Shown here one piece after another: positions 34,807 to 43,131 of a DNA stretch of 64,000 bases. The position numbers and the translations under genes were made by a program. The notes beneath the pieces were generated by a model, which was given only the letters and a program-made list of their open reading frames with translations, ran no database searches and was not told where the DNA came from. This DNA comes from Candidatus Jettenia caeni (GTDB lineage: Bacteria > Planctomycetota > Brocadiia > Brocadiales > Brocadiaceae), in the NCBI GenBank assembly GCA_000296795.1, contig BAFH01000003.1, positions 930,401-994,400 of the forward strand, given 5' to 3'. Each line of letters opens with the position of its first letter. Position 1 is the first letter of the stretch.

Positions 34807-36158
34807 AAACGAGGGTGTATGTTCTTTTATTCTGTATAACGCTTTTGTCAGTCAGAACGGTTTCGTTCGGGCAAGATAAACCTCTTGAAAAGCCTAATGC
34901 AGAAGTTAAAGAAAAAGCTAAAGAGACCCGAGAGGATATTTATGAAGAATTTGAGGAGTTTATTAAAGTCATAAAGGAATTGCAGGATAAATACGTTGAT
35001 GAGATAAATGTTAATACCATTCTTACCAACGCATATCGCGGCATGCTTTCAGGGCTTGATCCCTATAGTCAATATTTTAGTTCTGAAGAATTAGAAGATC
35101 TCAAGATTGAGACAGAGGGTGAATTTGAGGGGCTGGGAATTGAGGTAATTATAAGGGAAGGGCTGTTAACCGTAATTACTCCAATTATTGACTCTCCGGC
35201 TTTTAAAGCCGGAATATTGGTAGGCGACCGGATTATTAAGATCGACGGTGAATTTACCGAAAACATGAGCGTCAGAGATGCCATAAAGAAACTCCGGGGC
35301 AAATTAGGAACAACAATTACCCTGACCGTTGTCCATGAGGGGGATACAGTTCCAGTCGATATTACTATGGAACGCGCAACGATCCATGTAAAAAGCATAC
35401 GCGGCGCCAGAATAGTAGATGATGATTATAAGATTGGCTACCTTGCCGTAACAAATTTTCAGGAAAATACCACAAAGGATATGGACGTAGCCGTTCAGGA
35501 TTTGTTGAAAAAGGGTATGAAAAGTCTGATACTGGATTTGAGATTCAATCCGGGCGGGTTATTGAATATTGCTGTCGATATGGCTGATAAATTCCTGGAG
35601 AGAGGTCTGATTGTTTCTACAAAAGGAAGAGATACGACACAGAATTATACGTACCAGGCACGAAAACAGGGGACATATCCCAAGTTTCCTTTAGTGGTGC
35701 TGGTAAATAACGGAAGCGCAAGCGCATCAGAAATTGTTGCCGGGGCTATTAAGGATCATAAACGGGGTTTACTACTGGGTATTAAAACATTTGGCAAGGG
35801 ATCAGTGCAGAGCCTGATTCCCGTTTGGGATGGTAAAACCGCCTTGAAATTAACGACTGCGCGATATTATACTCCATCAGGGGTTTGTATCCACGAGAAA
35901 GGGATTGAGCCGCATATTAAGGTTCCCCTCAGTTTTGCTGAGACAAAGGCGTTGCATGAACATCTATCCATGATAGATATAGACAGAGATACAAAGACTA
36001 ATGAGGTCAGGGAAAGCGAAGGTAAGGGAAAAGAGCCTGTACCGCAAGGCTCTTCTGTAAAAAAAGAGAAGTCACCCTATAGAGATGTTCAGCTTGAAAG
36101 AGCTATTGATGTTCTGAAAGGTATAGAAGTTTATGCGAAGGGCGCGAATACTCCTTAA
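34803..36158 (+). CDS. ctpA: C-terminal processing protease (S41)
   Basis: The 451-residue protease has a signal peptide (residues 1-23, ending VSFG), an N-terminal helical domain, a PDZ domain (about residues 95-180; FEGLGIEVI, GDRIIKIDG) and the S41 core. Catalytic Ser lies in NNGSASASEIVAGAI and Lys in KTFGKGSVQS. It trims protein C-termini in the periplasm. The last 60 residues (EGKGKEPVPQ) are low-complexity. The start overlaps the transketolase stop by 4 bp. Confidence 0.93.
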   Translation: MKTRVYVLLFCITLLSVRTVSFGQDKPLEKPNAEVKEKAKETREDIYEEFEEFIKVIKELQDKYVDEINVNTILTNAYRGMLSGLDPYSQYFSSEELEDLKIETEGEFEGLGIEVIIREGLLTVITPIIDSPAFKAGILVGDRIIKIDGEFTENMSVRDAIKKLRGKLGTTITLTVVHEGDTVPVDITMERATIHVKSIRGARIVDDDYKIGYLAVTNFQENTTKDMDVAVQDLLKKGMKSLILDLRFNPGGLLNIAVDMADKFLERGLIVSTKGRDTTQNYTYQARKQGTYPKFPLVVLVNNGSASASEIVAGAIKDHKRGLLLGIKTFGKGSVQSLIPVWDGKTALKLTTARYYTPSGVCIHEKGIEPHIKVPLSFAETKALHEHLSMIDIDRDTKTNEVRESEGKGKEPVPQGSSVKKEKSPYRDVQLERAIDVLKGIEVYAKGANTP

Positions 36159-36201
36159 AGGATTTATTGTGTTATTTTTACATTAAGATTATTTTGATAA
36201 G

Positions 36202-36225
36202 GCAGGAGTTATTCCTGCTTTTTTT
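36202..36225 (+). terminator. Hairpin with T-run immediately before the tsaD start
   Basis: GCAGGA (36202-36207), 5-base loop, TCCTGC (36213-36218), then seven T (36219-36225). It would terminate ctpA transcripts or attenuate tsaD. It sits 4 bp before the tsaD ATG and contains the AGGAG that could serve as its ribosome-binding site. Confidence 0.7.
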
Positions 36226-36229
36226 ATGT

Positions 36230-37237
36230 ATGCTAATTCTTGGTATTGAAACATCATGCGATGAGACTTCGGCGTCCATTGTAAAAGATGGAAATGAAAT
36301 ACTGTCAAACATTATTCTATCCCAGGATGTTTTACATCGTCAGTTTGGTGGTGTTGTTCCGGAAATTGCTTGCCGGGCACATTTGGAATCTGTTATCAGT
36401 GTTATTAACAATGCCGTTGTTGATGCGAAGGCGCAGCTTGCTGAAATCGATGCGATTGCTGTTGTTAATACACCTGGTCTTATTGGCGCCTTGCTTATCG
36501 GTGTGACATCTGCCAAAACGTTATGTATGGCGCTGGATATACCTCTCATAGCCATTAATCACCTTCATTCCCATATCTATGCAAATAATCTCGAGCATGG
36601 GGATATACAGTATCCAACAGTAAGTTTGGTAGTTTCCGGAGGGCATACAACCCTTTTTTTATCGGAAAGCGAGACGAAGCATATTCCATTGGGAGGGACA
36701 ATCGATGATGCTGCGGGTGAGGCTTTTGACAAAGTATCAAAAATATTAGGTCTCGGTTACCCCGGAGGACCTGTTATTGATAAGCTTGCAAGGCAAGGAA
36801 ACCGAAGTGCGATTGCATTTCCAAGATCTTATCTTGAAAAGGACTCGCTTGACTTCAGCTTTAGCGGGCTTAAAACTGCAGTATTATATTACTATCGGGG
36901 ACAGGATGCAAACGTTTCTCAATCAAAGCCACTCTCCAATCAGGAGATTGCCGATATTGCGGCAAGTTTTCAGGAGGCAGTCATTGATGTTTTAGTAGAT
37001 AAGACCGTCCAGGCATCACACAGGTATAATGTTCAAGGAATACTGGTGGGTGGCGGTGTGGCAGCAAACTCAAGGTTACGCCAAAGATTAAAAGAAAAAT
37101 CAGAAGAGACAGGTATCCCTGTATATTACCCTTCTGCCAGATTATGTACTGATAATGCTGCCATGGTGGCAGGGCTGGCTTATAAGAAATATTTAGAGGG
37201 AAATAGTGCCGATCTTACTCTTGAAGCTATTCCATAA
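36230..37237 (+). CDS. tsaD: tRNA N6-threonylcarbamoyladenosine synthase subunit TsaD
   Basis: Placed at ATG 36230 (335 residues, MLILGIETSCDETSASIVKD), the usual TsaD beginning. Other motifs are VNTPGLIGALLIGVTSAKTL, the metal-binding histidines in INHLHSHIY, VSGGHTTLF and GGTIDDAAGEAFDK. It transfers threonylcarbamoyl to A37 of ANN-decoding tRNAs with TsaB/E. An alternative TTG start at 36167 has a better-placed AAAGGA but would add an unusual hydrophobic N-terminus. A hairpin with T-tract is directly upstream. Confidence 0.9.
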   Translation: MLILGIETSCDETSASIVKDGNEILSNIILSQDVLHRQFGGVVPEIACRAHLESVISVINNAVVDAKAQLAEIDAIAVVNTPGLIGALLIGVTSAKTLCMALDIPLIAINHLHSHIYANNLEHGDIQYPTVSLVVSGGHTTLFLSESETKHIPLGGTIDDAAGEAFDKVSKILGLGYPGGPVIDKLARQGNRSAIAFPRSYLEKDSLDFSFSGLKTAVLYYYRGQDANVSQSKPLSNQEIADIAASFQEAVIDVLVDKTVQASHRYNVQGILVGGGVAANSRLRQRLKEKSEETGIPVYYPSARLCTDNAAMVAGLAYKKYLEGNSADLTLEAIP

Positions 37238-37285
37238 GATTTAATAGCTTTTCCGTTGTATTGAGAATAATTATGAAAATAAGAT

Positions 37286-38038
37286 ATGGATATTGATGTA
37301 ATAAAAAAGTTATTAGAAAATTATAAGGCTGGAGACGTACCGATACACGATGTCCTTGAAAAAATTAAAGAATTACCTTATAAGGACATTGGTTTTGCGA
37401 AGGTGGATAGCCATCGCAAAATCCGTTGCGGTTTTCCGGAGGTTATTTTTTGTCTGGGTAAGACCCCCGATCAAGTAGTAAGAATTGCAGAACATATCGT
37501 TGCAGGTGGAAATGATATGCTTGCGACCCGCGCTGATAGGGAAATGTATGATGCCGTTTCCCGGGAGTTTCCCGATGCCGTTTATCATGAACAGGCAAAG
37601 GCGATTACGATACAAAAGACACGCCGAAAACCTCACAAAGGAATGATTTTAATTATAACAGCGGGTACTTCTGATATCCCTGTAGCTGAGGAGGCTAAAG
37701 TAACAGCAGAGATTATGGGCAATACGGTGAAGGTTTTGTATGATGTCGGTGTAGCCGGTATTCATCGGTTAATGAAAAGTCATGGAGAACTACTCAAGGC
37801 CAATGTAATTATCGTAGTAGCGGGGATGGAAGGGGCATTGGCAAGTGTAGTGGGAGGGCTGGTAGATTGTCCTGTTATTGGTGTGCCTACCAGTATTGGT
37901 TATGGGGCAAGTTTTTATGGGGTTGCGCCACTCTTGTCTATGTTGAACAGTTGTGCCTCCGGGGTTTCCGTCGTGAATATCGACAACGGTTTTGGAGCTG
38001 CTTATGTTGCCTCTTTGATTAATAGAACAAGGGAATGA
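37286..38038 (+). CDS. larB: Nickel-pincer cofactor biosynthesis protein LarB
   Basis: The 250-residue protein has the LarB/AIR-carboxylase-like core: CGFPEVIFCLGKTPDQVVRI, ITAGTSDIPVAEEAK, GVAGIHRL and GMEGALASVVGGL. LarB carboxylates and hydrolyses nicotinic acid adenine dinucleotide, the first step to the pincer cofactor of lactate racemase and relatives. LarC and LarE are not in the window. It is a second nickel-linked function beside the nik cluster. Gene follows tsaD by 48 bp on the same strand. Confidence 0.9.
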   Translation: MDIDVIKKLLENYKAGDVPIHDVLEKIKELPYKDIGFAKVDSHRKIRCGFPEVIFCLGKTPDQVVRIAEHIVAGGNDMLATRADREMYDAVSREFPDAVYHEQAKAITIQKTRRKPHKGMILIITAGTSDIPVAEEAKVTAEIMGNTVKVLYDVGVAGIHRLMKSHGELLKANVIIVVAGMEGALASVVGGLVDCPVIGVPTSIGYGASFYGVAPLLSMLNSCASGVSVVNIDNGFGAAYVASLINRTRE

Positions 38039-38163
38039 TGGTGTGCCGTAGAGGACGCCAGAGAGTATGAGAAAGCGGACTTATGTTGAGAAGTTATCCC
38101 AAACCTGTTTTTGCATCCAAAACTCCTTGTGAATACTGATATTTCGAATGCTTATCGATGCTA

Positions 38164-38304
38164 TAGTACTCAATAGATAAAACCGAACAGTATTTTAGAT
38201 AGGGTGGCACGGACAAACTTGTTTGTCCGTGATGGTGTAATGAAATCCTGGCTCATTTTGTCTGGTTTCATTATCTGCTGTTCGGTTTAATCTGTTGGAT
38301 ACTA
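38164..38304 (-). mobile_element. MITE-like element, family B, copy 2 (inverted)
   Basis: The 141-bp copy starts TAGTACTCAATAGATAAAAC and ends with the inverted TAGTATCCAACAGATTAAAC; TA flanks it (38162-38163 and 38305-38306). The core CGGACAAACTTGTTTGTCCG matches copy 1 in reverse orientation. A fragment of another repeat (38093-38112) lies beside it. It fills the gap between larB and nnrD. Confidence 0.82.
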
Positions 38305-38328
38305 TAAGTAAGAGGCTGTGATGAGCTT

Positions 38329-39198
38329 ATGTATAAAATAAAAGATATACCGAAAATTTCTTCCAGAAAGCCTGACACCCACAAAGGCGACTACGGGCGA
38401 GTATTGGTGCTTGCGGGTTCAATTGGCATGACTGGCGCAGCATGTCTGTGCAGTACTGCCTCCCTGCGTGCCGGCGCAGGGATTGTTACTCTGGGTATTC
38501 CGGAAAGTCTCTATGGGATTGTAGCATCCCAGTTGACCTGCGTCATGACCCGTCCCTTACCGGAAACGCAGGTAAAAACCTTATCCGATCTCGGCCGTCA
38601 GGATATCCTCGATTTTTCACAACGATTTGATGTAATTGCTATTGGTCCCGGTCTATCCCAATATCCGGAGACAAAAAGATTGGTACTGTGGTTATTACAG
38701 TCTTTAGATATTCCCATTGTATTAGACGCCGATGGTATTAATGCTCTTGCTGATAGCCCAAAAATATTAGATCAAATAAAGAGGCACATTATTCTTACAC
38801 CACATCCCGGAGAAATGGCGCGTCTTGTTGGGGTATCAACGATAGAGGTTCAATCGAGGCGTCTGGAAATATCCCGGATGTTTGTTAAAGGCAGGCGGAA
38901 TGTGACCCTGGTATTAAAAGGATATAGGACTATTGTTATGAATGAAGAACAATTTTATCTGAATGAGACAGGTAACCCCGGAATGGCAACTGCCGGAGTT
39001 GGGGATGTATTGACCGGTATAATTGCCGCCCTTTCAGGACAGCAATACACCCCTTTTAAGGCAGCGCAGTTAGGCGTATATTTGCACGGCCTGGCAGGTG
39101 ATCTTGCGGCACAGGAGGTGGGTCAGATTTCACTGATTGCTACCGATATTCTCGATAGTTTACCCAAGGCGTTTTTAGCCTGTGAAGAAGGTTTGTAA
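38329..39198 (+). CDS. nnrD: ADP-dependent NAD(P)H-hydrate dehydratase
   Basis: The 289-residue protein matches the C-terminal (dehydratase) domain of bifunctional Nnr: HKGDYGRVLVLAGSIGMTGA, GPGLSQYPET, DADGINALADSP, TPHPGEMARL and GNPGMATAGVGDVLTGIIAA. It repairs hydrated NAD(P)H using ADP. The epimerase domain (NnrE) that is often fused is absent, and may be encoded elsewhere. The next gene begins 9 bp after it. Confidence 0.93.
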   Translation: MYKIKDIPKISSRKPDTHKGDYGRVLVLAGSIGMTGAACLCSTASLRAGAGIVTLGIPESLYGIVASQLTCVMTRPLPETQVKTLSDLGRQDILDFSQRFDVIAIGPGLSQYPETKRLVLWLLQSLDIPIVLDADGINALADSPKILDQIKRHIILTPHPGEMARLVGVSTIEVQSRRLEISRMFVKGRRNVTLVLKGYRTIVMNEEQFYLNETGNPGMATAGVGDVLTGIIAALSGQQYTPFKAAQLGVYLHGLAGDLAAQEVGQISLIATDILDSLPKAFLACEEGL

Positions 39199-39207
39199 GG
39201 AAAATAT

Positions 39208-40215
39208 GTGGGTATAAAAATATTCATTATCATGCTGGGATTGGCTCTTAACTCCCTCTGTATAGCAAATAATCTTTATTATGCCCCTCAAGGTACCATT
39301 CAGGGGCAATTGAAAGAGGGGATTCAGTATACGCAACGCTCTTTGGATATGTGTATTCACGATTTTGCTGCAGTGGATATTGAGAAAGAATTGAATGCTG
39401 CAAGGGATCGGGGCGTTCAGGTACGTGTTGTGGTTTTAAAACATACCAGAAATAATTTACAGGACTTCCTGGCAAAGGCGTTGATAGATAAGAGATTCGA
39501 TGTCAGGGTTCTGGATTTGCAATTGAGCGATAAACTTGTACAAGATTTTATTATATTTGATAATAGAATGCTGGCGATAGGTGTATATAATTGGCTTGCC
39601 TATCGGAATAGAATTATTTATAACGATGTGCTATTTTACTACGATCCTGATAAGATTCATGTTTATAAGAATACATTTTATCGGCTGTTTACTGAGGGGG
39701 AGGTCGCTCCTCTCTCAGCAACTCAAAATGAGAGGACGGCAAAAGACTATCCCTCTGTACCTGAAATTGATTCCCGTACTGCTGATGAAAAACAGATTAT
39801 ACCAGAAAATATACCGAATGAAGAGGCTGTGATTGCAGATAAGCCTGAAAGACCTGCAGAGATAACTGACAAGGACTTTATTCATATCTCTTTTGAAGAG
39901 ATGGATAAGCAATTTGGAAGGGAGAGTGCCCTTTCTCGTTCCGAAAGGAATGAATTGTGGAAGAAATACAAGGGGAAATATGTTCAATGGCGTGGAATTG
40001 TATCTTATAAAGGGATGGGAAGGGTAGACTGGAATCGTATTGGGATAAGTCATGACAATGATAAAGATGCAGAAGTGGAAGTCATATTCGATTGGAAGAT
40101 GTTTGAAAAAGTTATGGATATAAGAATAGGACGTACCATTATCTACACAGGCAAGCTGGTCTCCCGCCCTGGAATTAATGCTCCTTATCGGCTGGATGAT
40201 GGAGATATAGAATAA
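39208..40215 (+). CDS. Secreted phospholipase-D-like domain protein with OB-like C-terminus
   Basis: A GTG start at 39208 yields 335 residues. A signal peptide covers 1-20 (LNSLCIA). Residues 23-165 follow the PLD half-domain pattern, including IHDFAAVDIEKELNAARDRG and DFIIFDNRMLAIGVYNW. The HxKxxxxD catalytic motif is absent, with Gln-Asp-Phe in its place, so it is probably non-enzymatic. The middle is low-complexity Glu/Pro-rich; the C-terminus (WRGIVSYKGMGRVDWNRIGI) looks like an OB-fold strand set. Role unknown, periplasmic by signal. Spacing suggests co-transcription with nnrD. Confidence 0.55.
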   Translation: MGIKIFIIMLGLALNSLCIANNLYYAPQGTIQGQLKEGIQYTQRSLDMCIHDFAAVDIEKELNAARDRGVQVRVVVLKHTRNNLQDFLAKALIDKRFDVRVLDLQLSDKLVQDFIIFDNRMLAIGVYNWLAYRNRIIYNDVLFYYDPDKIHVYKNTFYRLFTEGEVAPLSATQNERTAKDYPSVPEIDSRTADEKQIIPENIPNEEAVIADKPERPAEITDKDFIHISFEEMDKQFGRESALSRSERNELWKKYKGKYVQWRGIVSYKGMGRVDWNRIGISHDNDKDAEVEVIFDWKMFEKVMDIRIGRTIIYTGKLVSRPGINAPYRLDDGDIE

Positions 40216-40298
40216 TGGTAAGGATCCATCACAGACATTCTGGTAAATTCCGAAGGAATCAGCAGGAAACCTATAGTGAATGATTGGGGGGATAAGAT

Positions 40299-40637
40299 AT
40301 GAAAAAGATTATAGCGATTGTGCGGGAAGAAAAGTTTGCTGTAATAAAGGATGCCTTGTTAGATATTGGATATCCGGGGATGACGGTTACTGAGGTAAAA
40401 GGTCATGGCAGTCAAAAGGGCATTACCGAGCAATGGCGTGGCAGGACTTTTAAGACTGATTTTGTAAACAAAATACAGATGGAAATGGTGGTTCCCGATA
40501 AGGATGTTAAAGACATCATTAAATGTATCTTAAGGGAGGCCGCAACAGGCAGTATAGGGGATGGAAAAATTTTTATTAGCCCTATCGAAGATGCTATCCG
40601 TATCAGAACCGGTGAGAGGGGAGAAAAGGCTATTTAG
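40299..40637 (+). CDS. PII-type signalling protein with Phe at the uridylylation position
   Basis: The 112-residue protein is a PII (GlnB/GlnK/NifI) member: MKKIIAIVREEKFAVIKDAL, a T-loop RGRTFKTDF (residues 47-55) and the ATP-binding GDGKIFISPIEDAIRIRTGE at the end. Residue 51 is Phe where GlnB has the uridylylated Tyr51, so covalent modification there cannot occur. It should still bind ATP/ADP and 2-oxoglutarate. Its target (ammonium transporter or other) is not adjacent. The preceding gene is the PLD-like one, on the same strand. Confidence 0.9.
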   Translation: MKKIIAIVREEKFAVIKDALLDIGYPGMTVTEVKGHGSQKGITEQWRGRTFKTDFVNKIQMEMVVPDKDVKDIIKCILREAATGSIGDGKIFISPIEDAIRIRTGERGEKAI

Positions 40638-40879
40638 CTAATCAAAAGGAATACACGTACTCATAATGAATTCCATACATTACAACCCTGTTAAGCATGG
40701 CTATATTTGAAGTCTCCTCAAAGGGCTGGCTTTATAGAGCATTTCAGCATGCCATAAAGCAGAGGTTGTATTTAGCAGATCAGGGATTAAAAAAGCCTTC
40801 AGTTATGGGTTATGAATGAGATGGATTTGGAATAAAATCGTATTTTGATGGATCGGTTCGTTTCATTCACCGTTTAACG
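40638..40879. other. Convergent gap with no feature recognised
   Basis: About 240 bp between the PII gene and the convergent AhbB-like gene; no ORF or strong hairpin seen. Confidence 0.5.
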
Positions 40880-41350
40880 TTATATCCTTACCCCAACCTT
40901 TTTAAATTCCTTCTCGCTATAAAGGATCACGTAGTCATTTAAACCTGTCTTTTTTTTGATAGCCTGGATTACAGCTTCGCATTCGGCATCAGTATAACCG
41001 TGGATCATAGTAAAAACGTTATATTCCCAATCGGAATAGATAGGCCGTTCGTAGCAGTGCGTGACCTCTTCAAAATCAGCCATAATCTTGCCCACTTCAT
41101 CAACCTGCTCTTTGGGCACCTTCCATACACACATGGCATTTGCATTAATACCAATCTTACGATGGGCAATGGAAGCTGCAAGCCGTCTTACCTTGCCGGA
41201 TTCCAGAAGTTTTTGAAGTCTTTGTATTACCTCTTCTTCTGACATCCCTAATGCCTGACCAATATCTTTGTATGGGGTCTTGGTGACGGGCAGACCTTCC
41301 TGGATATGTTTAATGAGCTTTACATCAATATCTTCTTTTTTGTTTGTCAT
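40880..41350 (-). CDS. AsnC/Lrp-type siroheme decarboxylase subunit (AhbB/NirDL-like)
   Basis: The 156-residue protein has an AsnC-like winged helix (residues 5-60; IGQALGMSEEEVIQRLQKLL) and the decarboxylase half with FEEVTHCYERPIYSDWEYNV followed by FTMIHGYT. The His-Cys-Tyr-Glu-Arg ... Trp-Tyr-Asn-Phe-Thr-Met-Ile-His signature is typical of AhbB/NirD-L-type proteins. With its partner it removes two carboxylates from siroheme, giving 12,18-didecarboxysiroheme. It is third in an operon with the AhbA-like and SiR-like genes. Confidence 0.85.
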   Translation of the reverse strand: MTNKKEDIDVKLIKHIQEGLPVTKTPYKDIGQALGMSEEEVIQRLQKLLESGKVRRLAASIAHRKIGINANAMCVWKVPKEQVDEVGKIMADFEEVTHCYERPIYSDWEYNVFTMIHGYTDAECEAVIQAIKKKTGLNDYVILYSEKEFKKVGVRI

Positions 41351-41434
41351 AGTTTAAGTTAGCATGGATAATCCGGAAGAGACGATCCTTCGGGTTGCCA
41401 CTTCCTTTTTATTCATGTTATCCTTTAATTAAGA

Positions 41435-41902
41435 TTAATAAATTTTAAAGCGTACGCCGATTTTGAATTTCTTTGTTGTTGGTAGACTTCGGACTGTTAG
41501 TCCCGTCCTGTCCTCAATTTCTTTCAGGAGACAGTGGAGCTCCTCGTCGTTCCTGGCTGACATGGTAAACCACATATTGTAAGGTATATGGGTGTTTCTC
41601 CCTTTCCTGAGGTAATTGTGAGATACGCCACTATATTCATTGATGATCGCACTTACTTCTTCTATGCGGTCTTCCGGAACCTTTATTGCAGCGAGTGTTG
41701 CCTCCCTGCCCATAGCTTGTGTGTTGATAATTGGAGCAAGCCGTCTTACATATCCCTTCTCAATCATGAACTTGACACGTTCAATAATAGTGTCTTCATC
41801 GATATCAAGTTCTTTGCTCAATGCCAGAAATGGTCTTGATACAAGAGGCAGGTTGGATTGTAAACGGTGAAGTATTTTTCTATCGGTATCGCAAAGTATC
41901 AT
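41435..41902 (-). CDS. AsnC/Lrp-type siroheme decarboxylase subunit (AhbA/NirG-like)
   Basis: The 155-residue partner has the same layout: winged helix (residues 1-55; LSKELDIDEDTIIERVKFMI) and a catalytic half with GVSHNYLRKGRNTHIPYNMW then FTMS. The His-Asn-Tyr-Leu-Arg ... Pro-Tyr-Asn-Met-Trp-Phe pattern fits the AhbA/NirG side of the heterodimer. Overlap of 4 bp with the preceding SiR-like gene couples them. Function could be in heme b/c synthesis by the Ahb route or in heme d1 synthesis; the absence of NirF/NirE/NirJ nearby leaves it open. Confidence 0.85.
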   Translation of the reverse strand: MILCDTDRKILHRLQSNLPLVSRPFLALSKELDIDEDTIIERVKFMIEKGYVRRLAPIINTQAMGREATLAAIKVPEDRIEEVSAIINEYSGVSHNYLRKGRNTHIPYNMWFTMSARNDEELHCLLKEIEDRTGLTVRSLPTTKKFKIGVRFKIY

Positions 41903-42780
41903 ATTCTTTTTTTTATTTCCTCAATTCCTTGTTGTTCTATAAGCGTCCTGAATCGGTGCTCAGTTTTATTTGAAAGGATAATATCTGCACAAACATCTAA
42001 AGCCTTTAATGTGGTGGGTTCGTCTGCCTGAGGGAGTAAATCTATGGCAAATTTGGGGTGTCTTCCGACTTTTCCACCGATCATTACCCGATACTCTTTT
42101 TCTTCTGCTTTTATTGAGCCTGTAGGGCATACTTTAGCGCAAAGGCCACAGTGTACACATTTTTCTTTGTCAATAGTAACTTGATTATTGGTTACCGTAA
42201 CGGCATTTTCCCGGCAGGTCTCCACACATTTCATACATTCAATACATTTTGAATGTGTATCTACGGAAACAGGTTCTATTGCGTGAACACCGAAGTCCTT
42301 GATCTGTGGCATAGAACAGCTATTTGGGCATCCCGATACAGCGAGCTTCATCGTATGGTGGGGAAGAATTTGTCCATCAACCTTATCGATTAATTTTTCC
42401 GTGAAATGTGATTTCTCCAGCCTGTTCTGGAGTTTATTTGCTAAGATTCTGGAATCTATGATGAGAAACGGACAATTAACCTCTGCGCCCCGGCAAGGTT
42501 TCACCTGATAAAGAACAGGATTTCCATCTTTATCGAAATATTTGGTATACTTCCGGAGGATAGAGAGCTTTTCATTATTTATAGGTAAGGATTGTTTTGT
42601 AACAGCAGGCTGTGGATTCGGTTTACCCATAAATCCTTCTTTTGCGGCGAGAACCTCCGACTCGGTTACTAAATTTTTTCCACGATTACGGGCAATGGCT
42701 TCAACCTTTTCACGAACCATCTTTTGTATAAAGGGAGGTACCTTTTCTAGCAGCATTGATGCAGACTTATCCCACTCCAA
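41899..42780 (-). CDS. Siroheme/Fe-S protein with PCP_red-like N-terminus and two 4Fe-4S clusters
   Basis: The 293-residue protein combines three parts. Residues 1-50 (WDKSASMLLEKVPPFIQKMV, then VTESEVLAAKE) match the PCP_red domain. Residues 65-170 are a half nitrite/sulfite-reductase domain with Cys96/103 and Cys151/155 (CPNSC), the ligands for a 4Fe-4S/siroheme pair. Residues 175-222 hold two 4Fe-4S ferredoxin motifs (Cys179/182/185/189 and Cys208/211/214/218). It resembles small sulfite-reductase-like proteins, but its linkage with AhbA/AhbB-type genes suggests a role in siroheme handling or decarboxylation rather than respiration. ATG 42780 overlaps none; it is first in the operon. Confidence 0.7.
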   Translation of the reverse strand: MEWDKSASMLLEKVPPFIQKMVREKVEAIARNRGKNLVTESEVLAAKEGFMGKPNPQPAVTKQSLPINNEKLSILRKYTKYFDKDGNPVLYQVKPCRGAEVNCPFLIIDSRILANKLQNRLEKSHFTEKLIDKVDGQILPHHTMKLAVSGCPNSCSMPQIKDFGVHAIEPVSVDTHSKCIECMKCVETCRENAVTVTNNQVTIDKEKCVHCGLCAKVCPTGSIKAEEKEYRVMIGGKVGRHPKFAIDLLPQADEPTTLKALDVCADIILSNKTEHRFRTLIEQQGIEEIKKRI

Positions 42781-43131
42781 GAGTAATCTCCTTAAAATAA
42801 AATTGCCACAATAAAAAATTGAGGCAATTTTTAAATCAACGATTTATTTCATAAACTTACTGATCATATCTATAAATACTACAAACTTAAATATTATATT
42901 TGTAAAAAGGATGAATGTCAATTTGAAATTTTTAAGGGAGGTTTTTATTCTCTGTATTCCTAAATATTTTAAATCTTGACATTTAACGGTATGAATCTTA
43001 TATTTTTAAATGTATTAAGAAATATAATTATCTAAAATAAAGATTTTTCTCATGGTGTCATTTTAAGATTATGGATAGATTGCGAATGAAGTTTATTTTT
43101 GATGCCAATAATTTATTACGGAGGTTATAAA
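42781..43131. other. AT-rich divergent intergenic region
   Basis: About 350 bases, no ORF; contains the promoter at 42976-43004 for the rightward genes. Confidence 0.6.
42976..43004 (+). promoter_or_regulatory. Sigma70-type promoter
   Basis: TTGACA (42976-42981), 17 bp, TATATT (42999-43004). The next gene start (43132) is about 120 bp downstream, leaving an AT-rich leader. Confidence 0.6.

Noticed and set aside
41899-42780. Dissimilatory sulfite reductase subunit
   Set aside because: It is half the usual length, has a PCP_red N-terminus, and no DsrA/B/C or sulfur genes are nearby.
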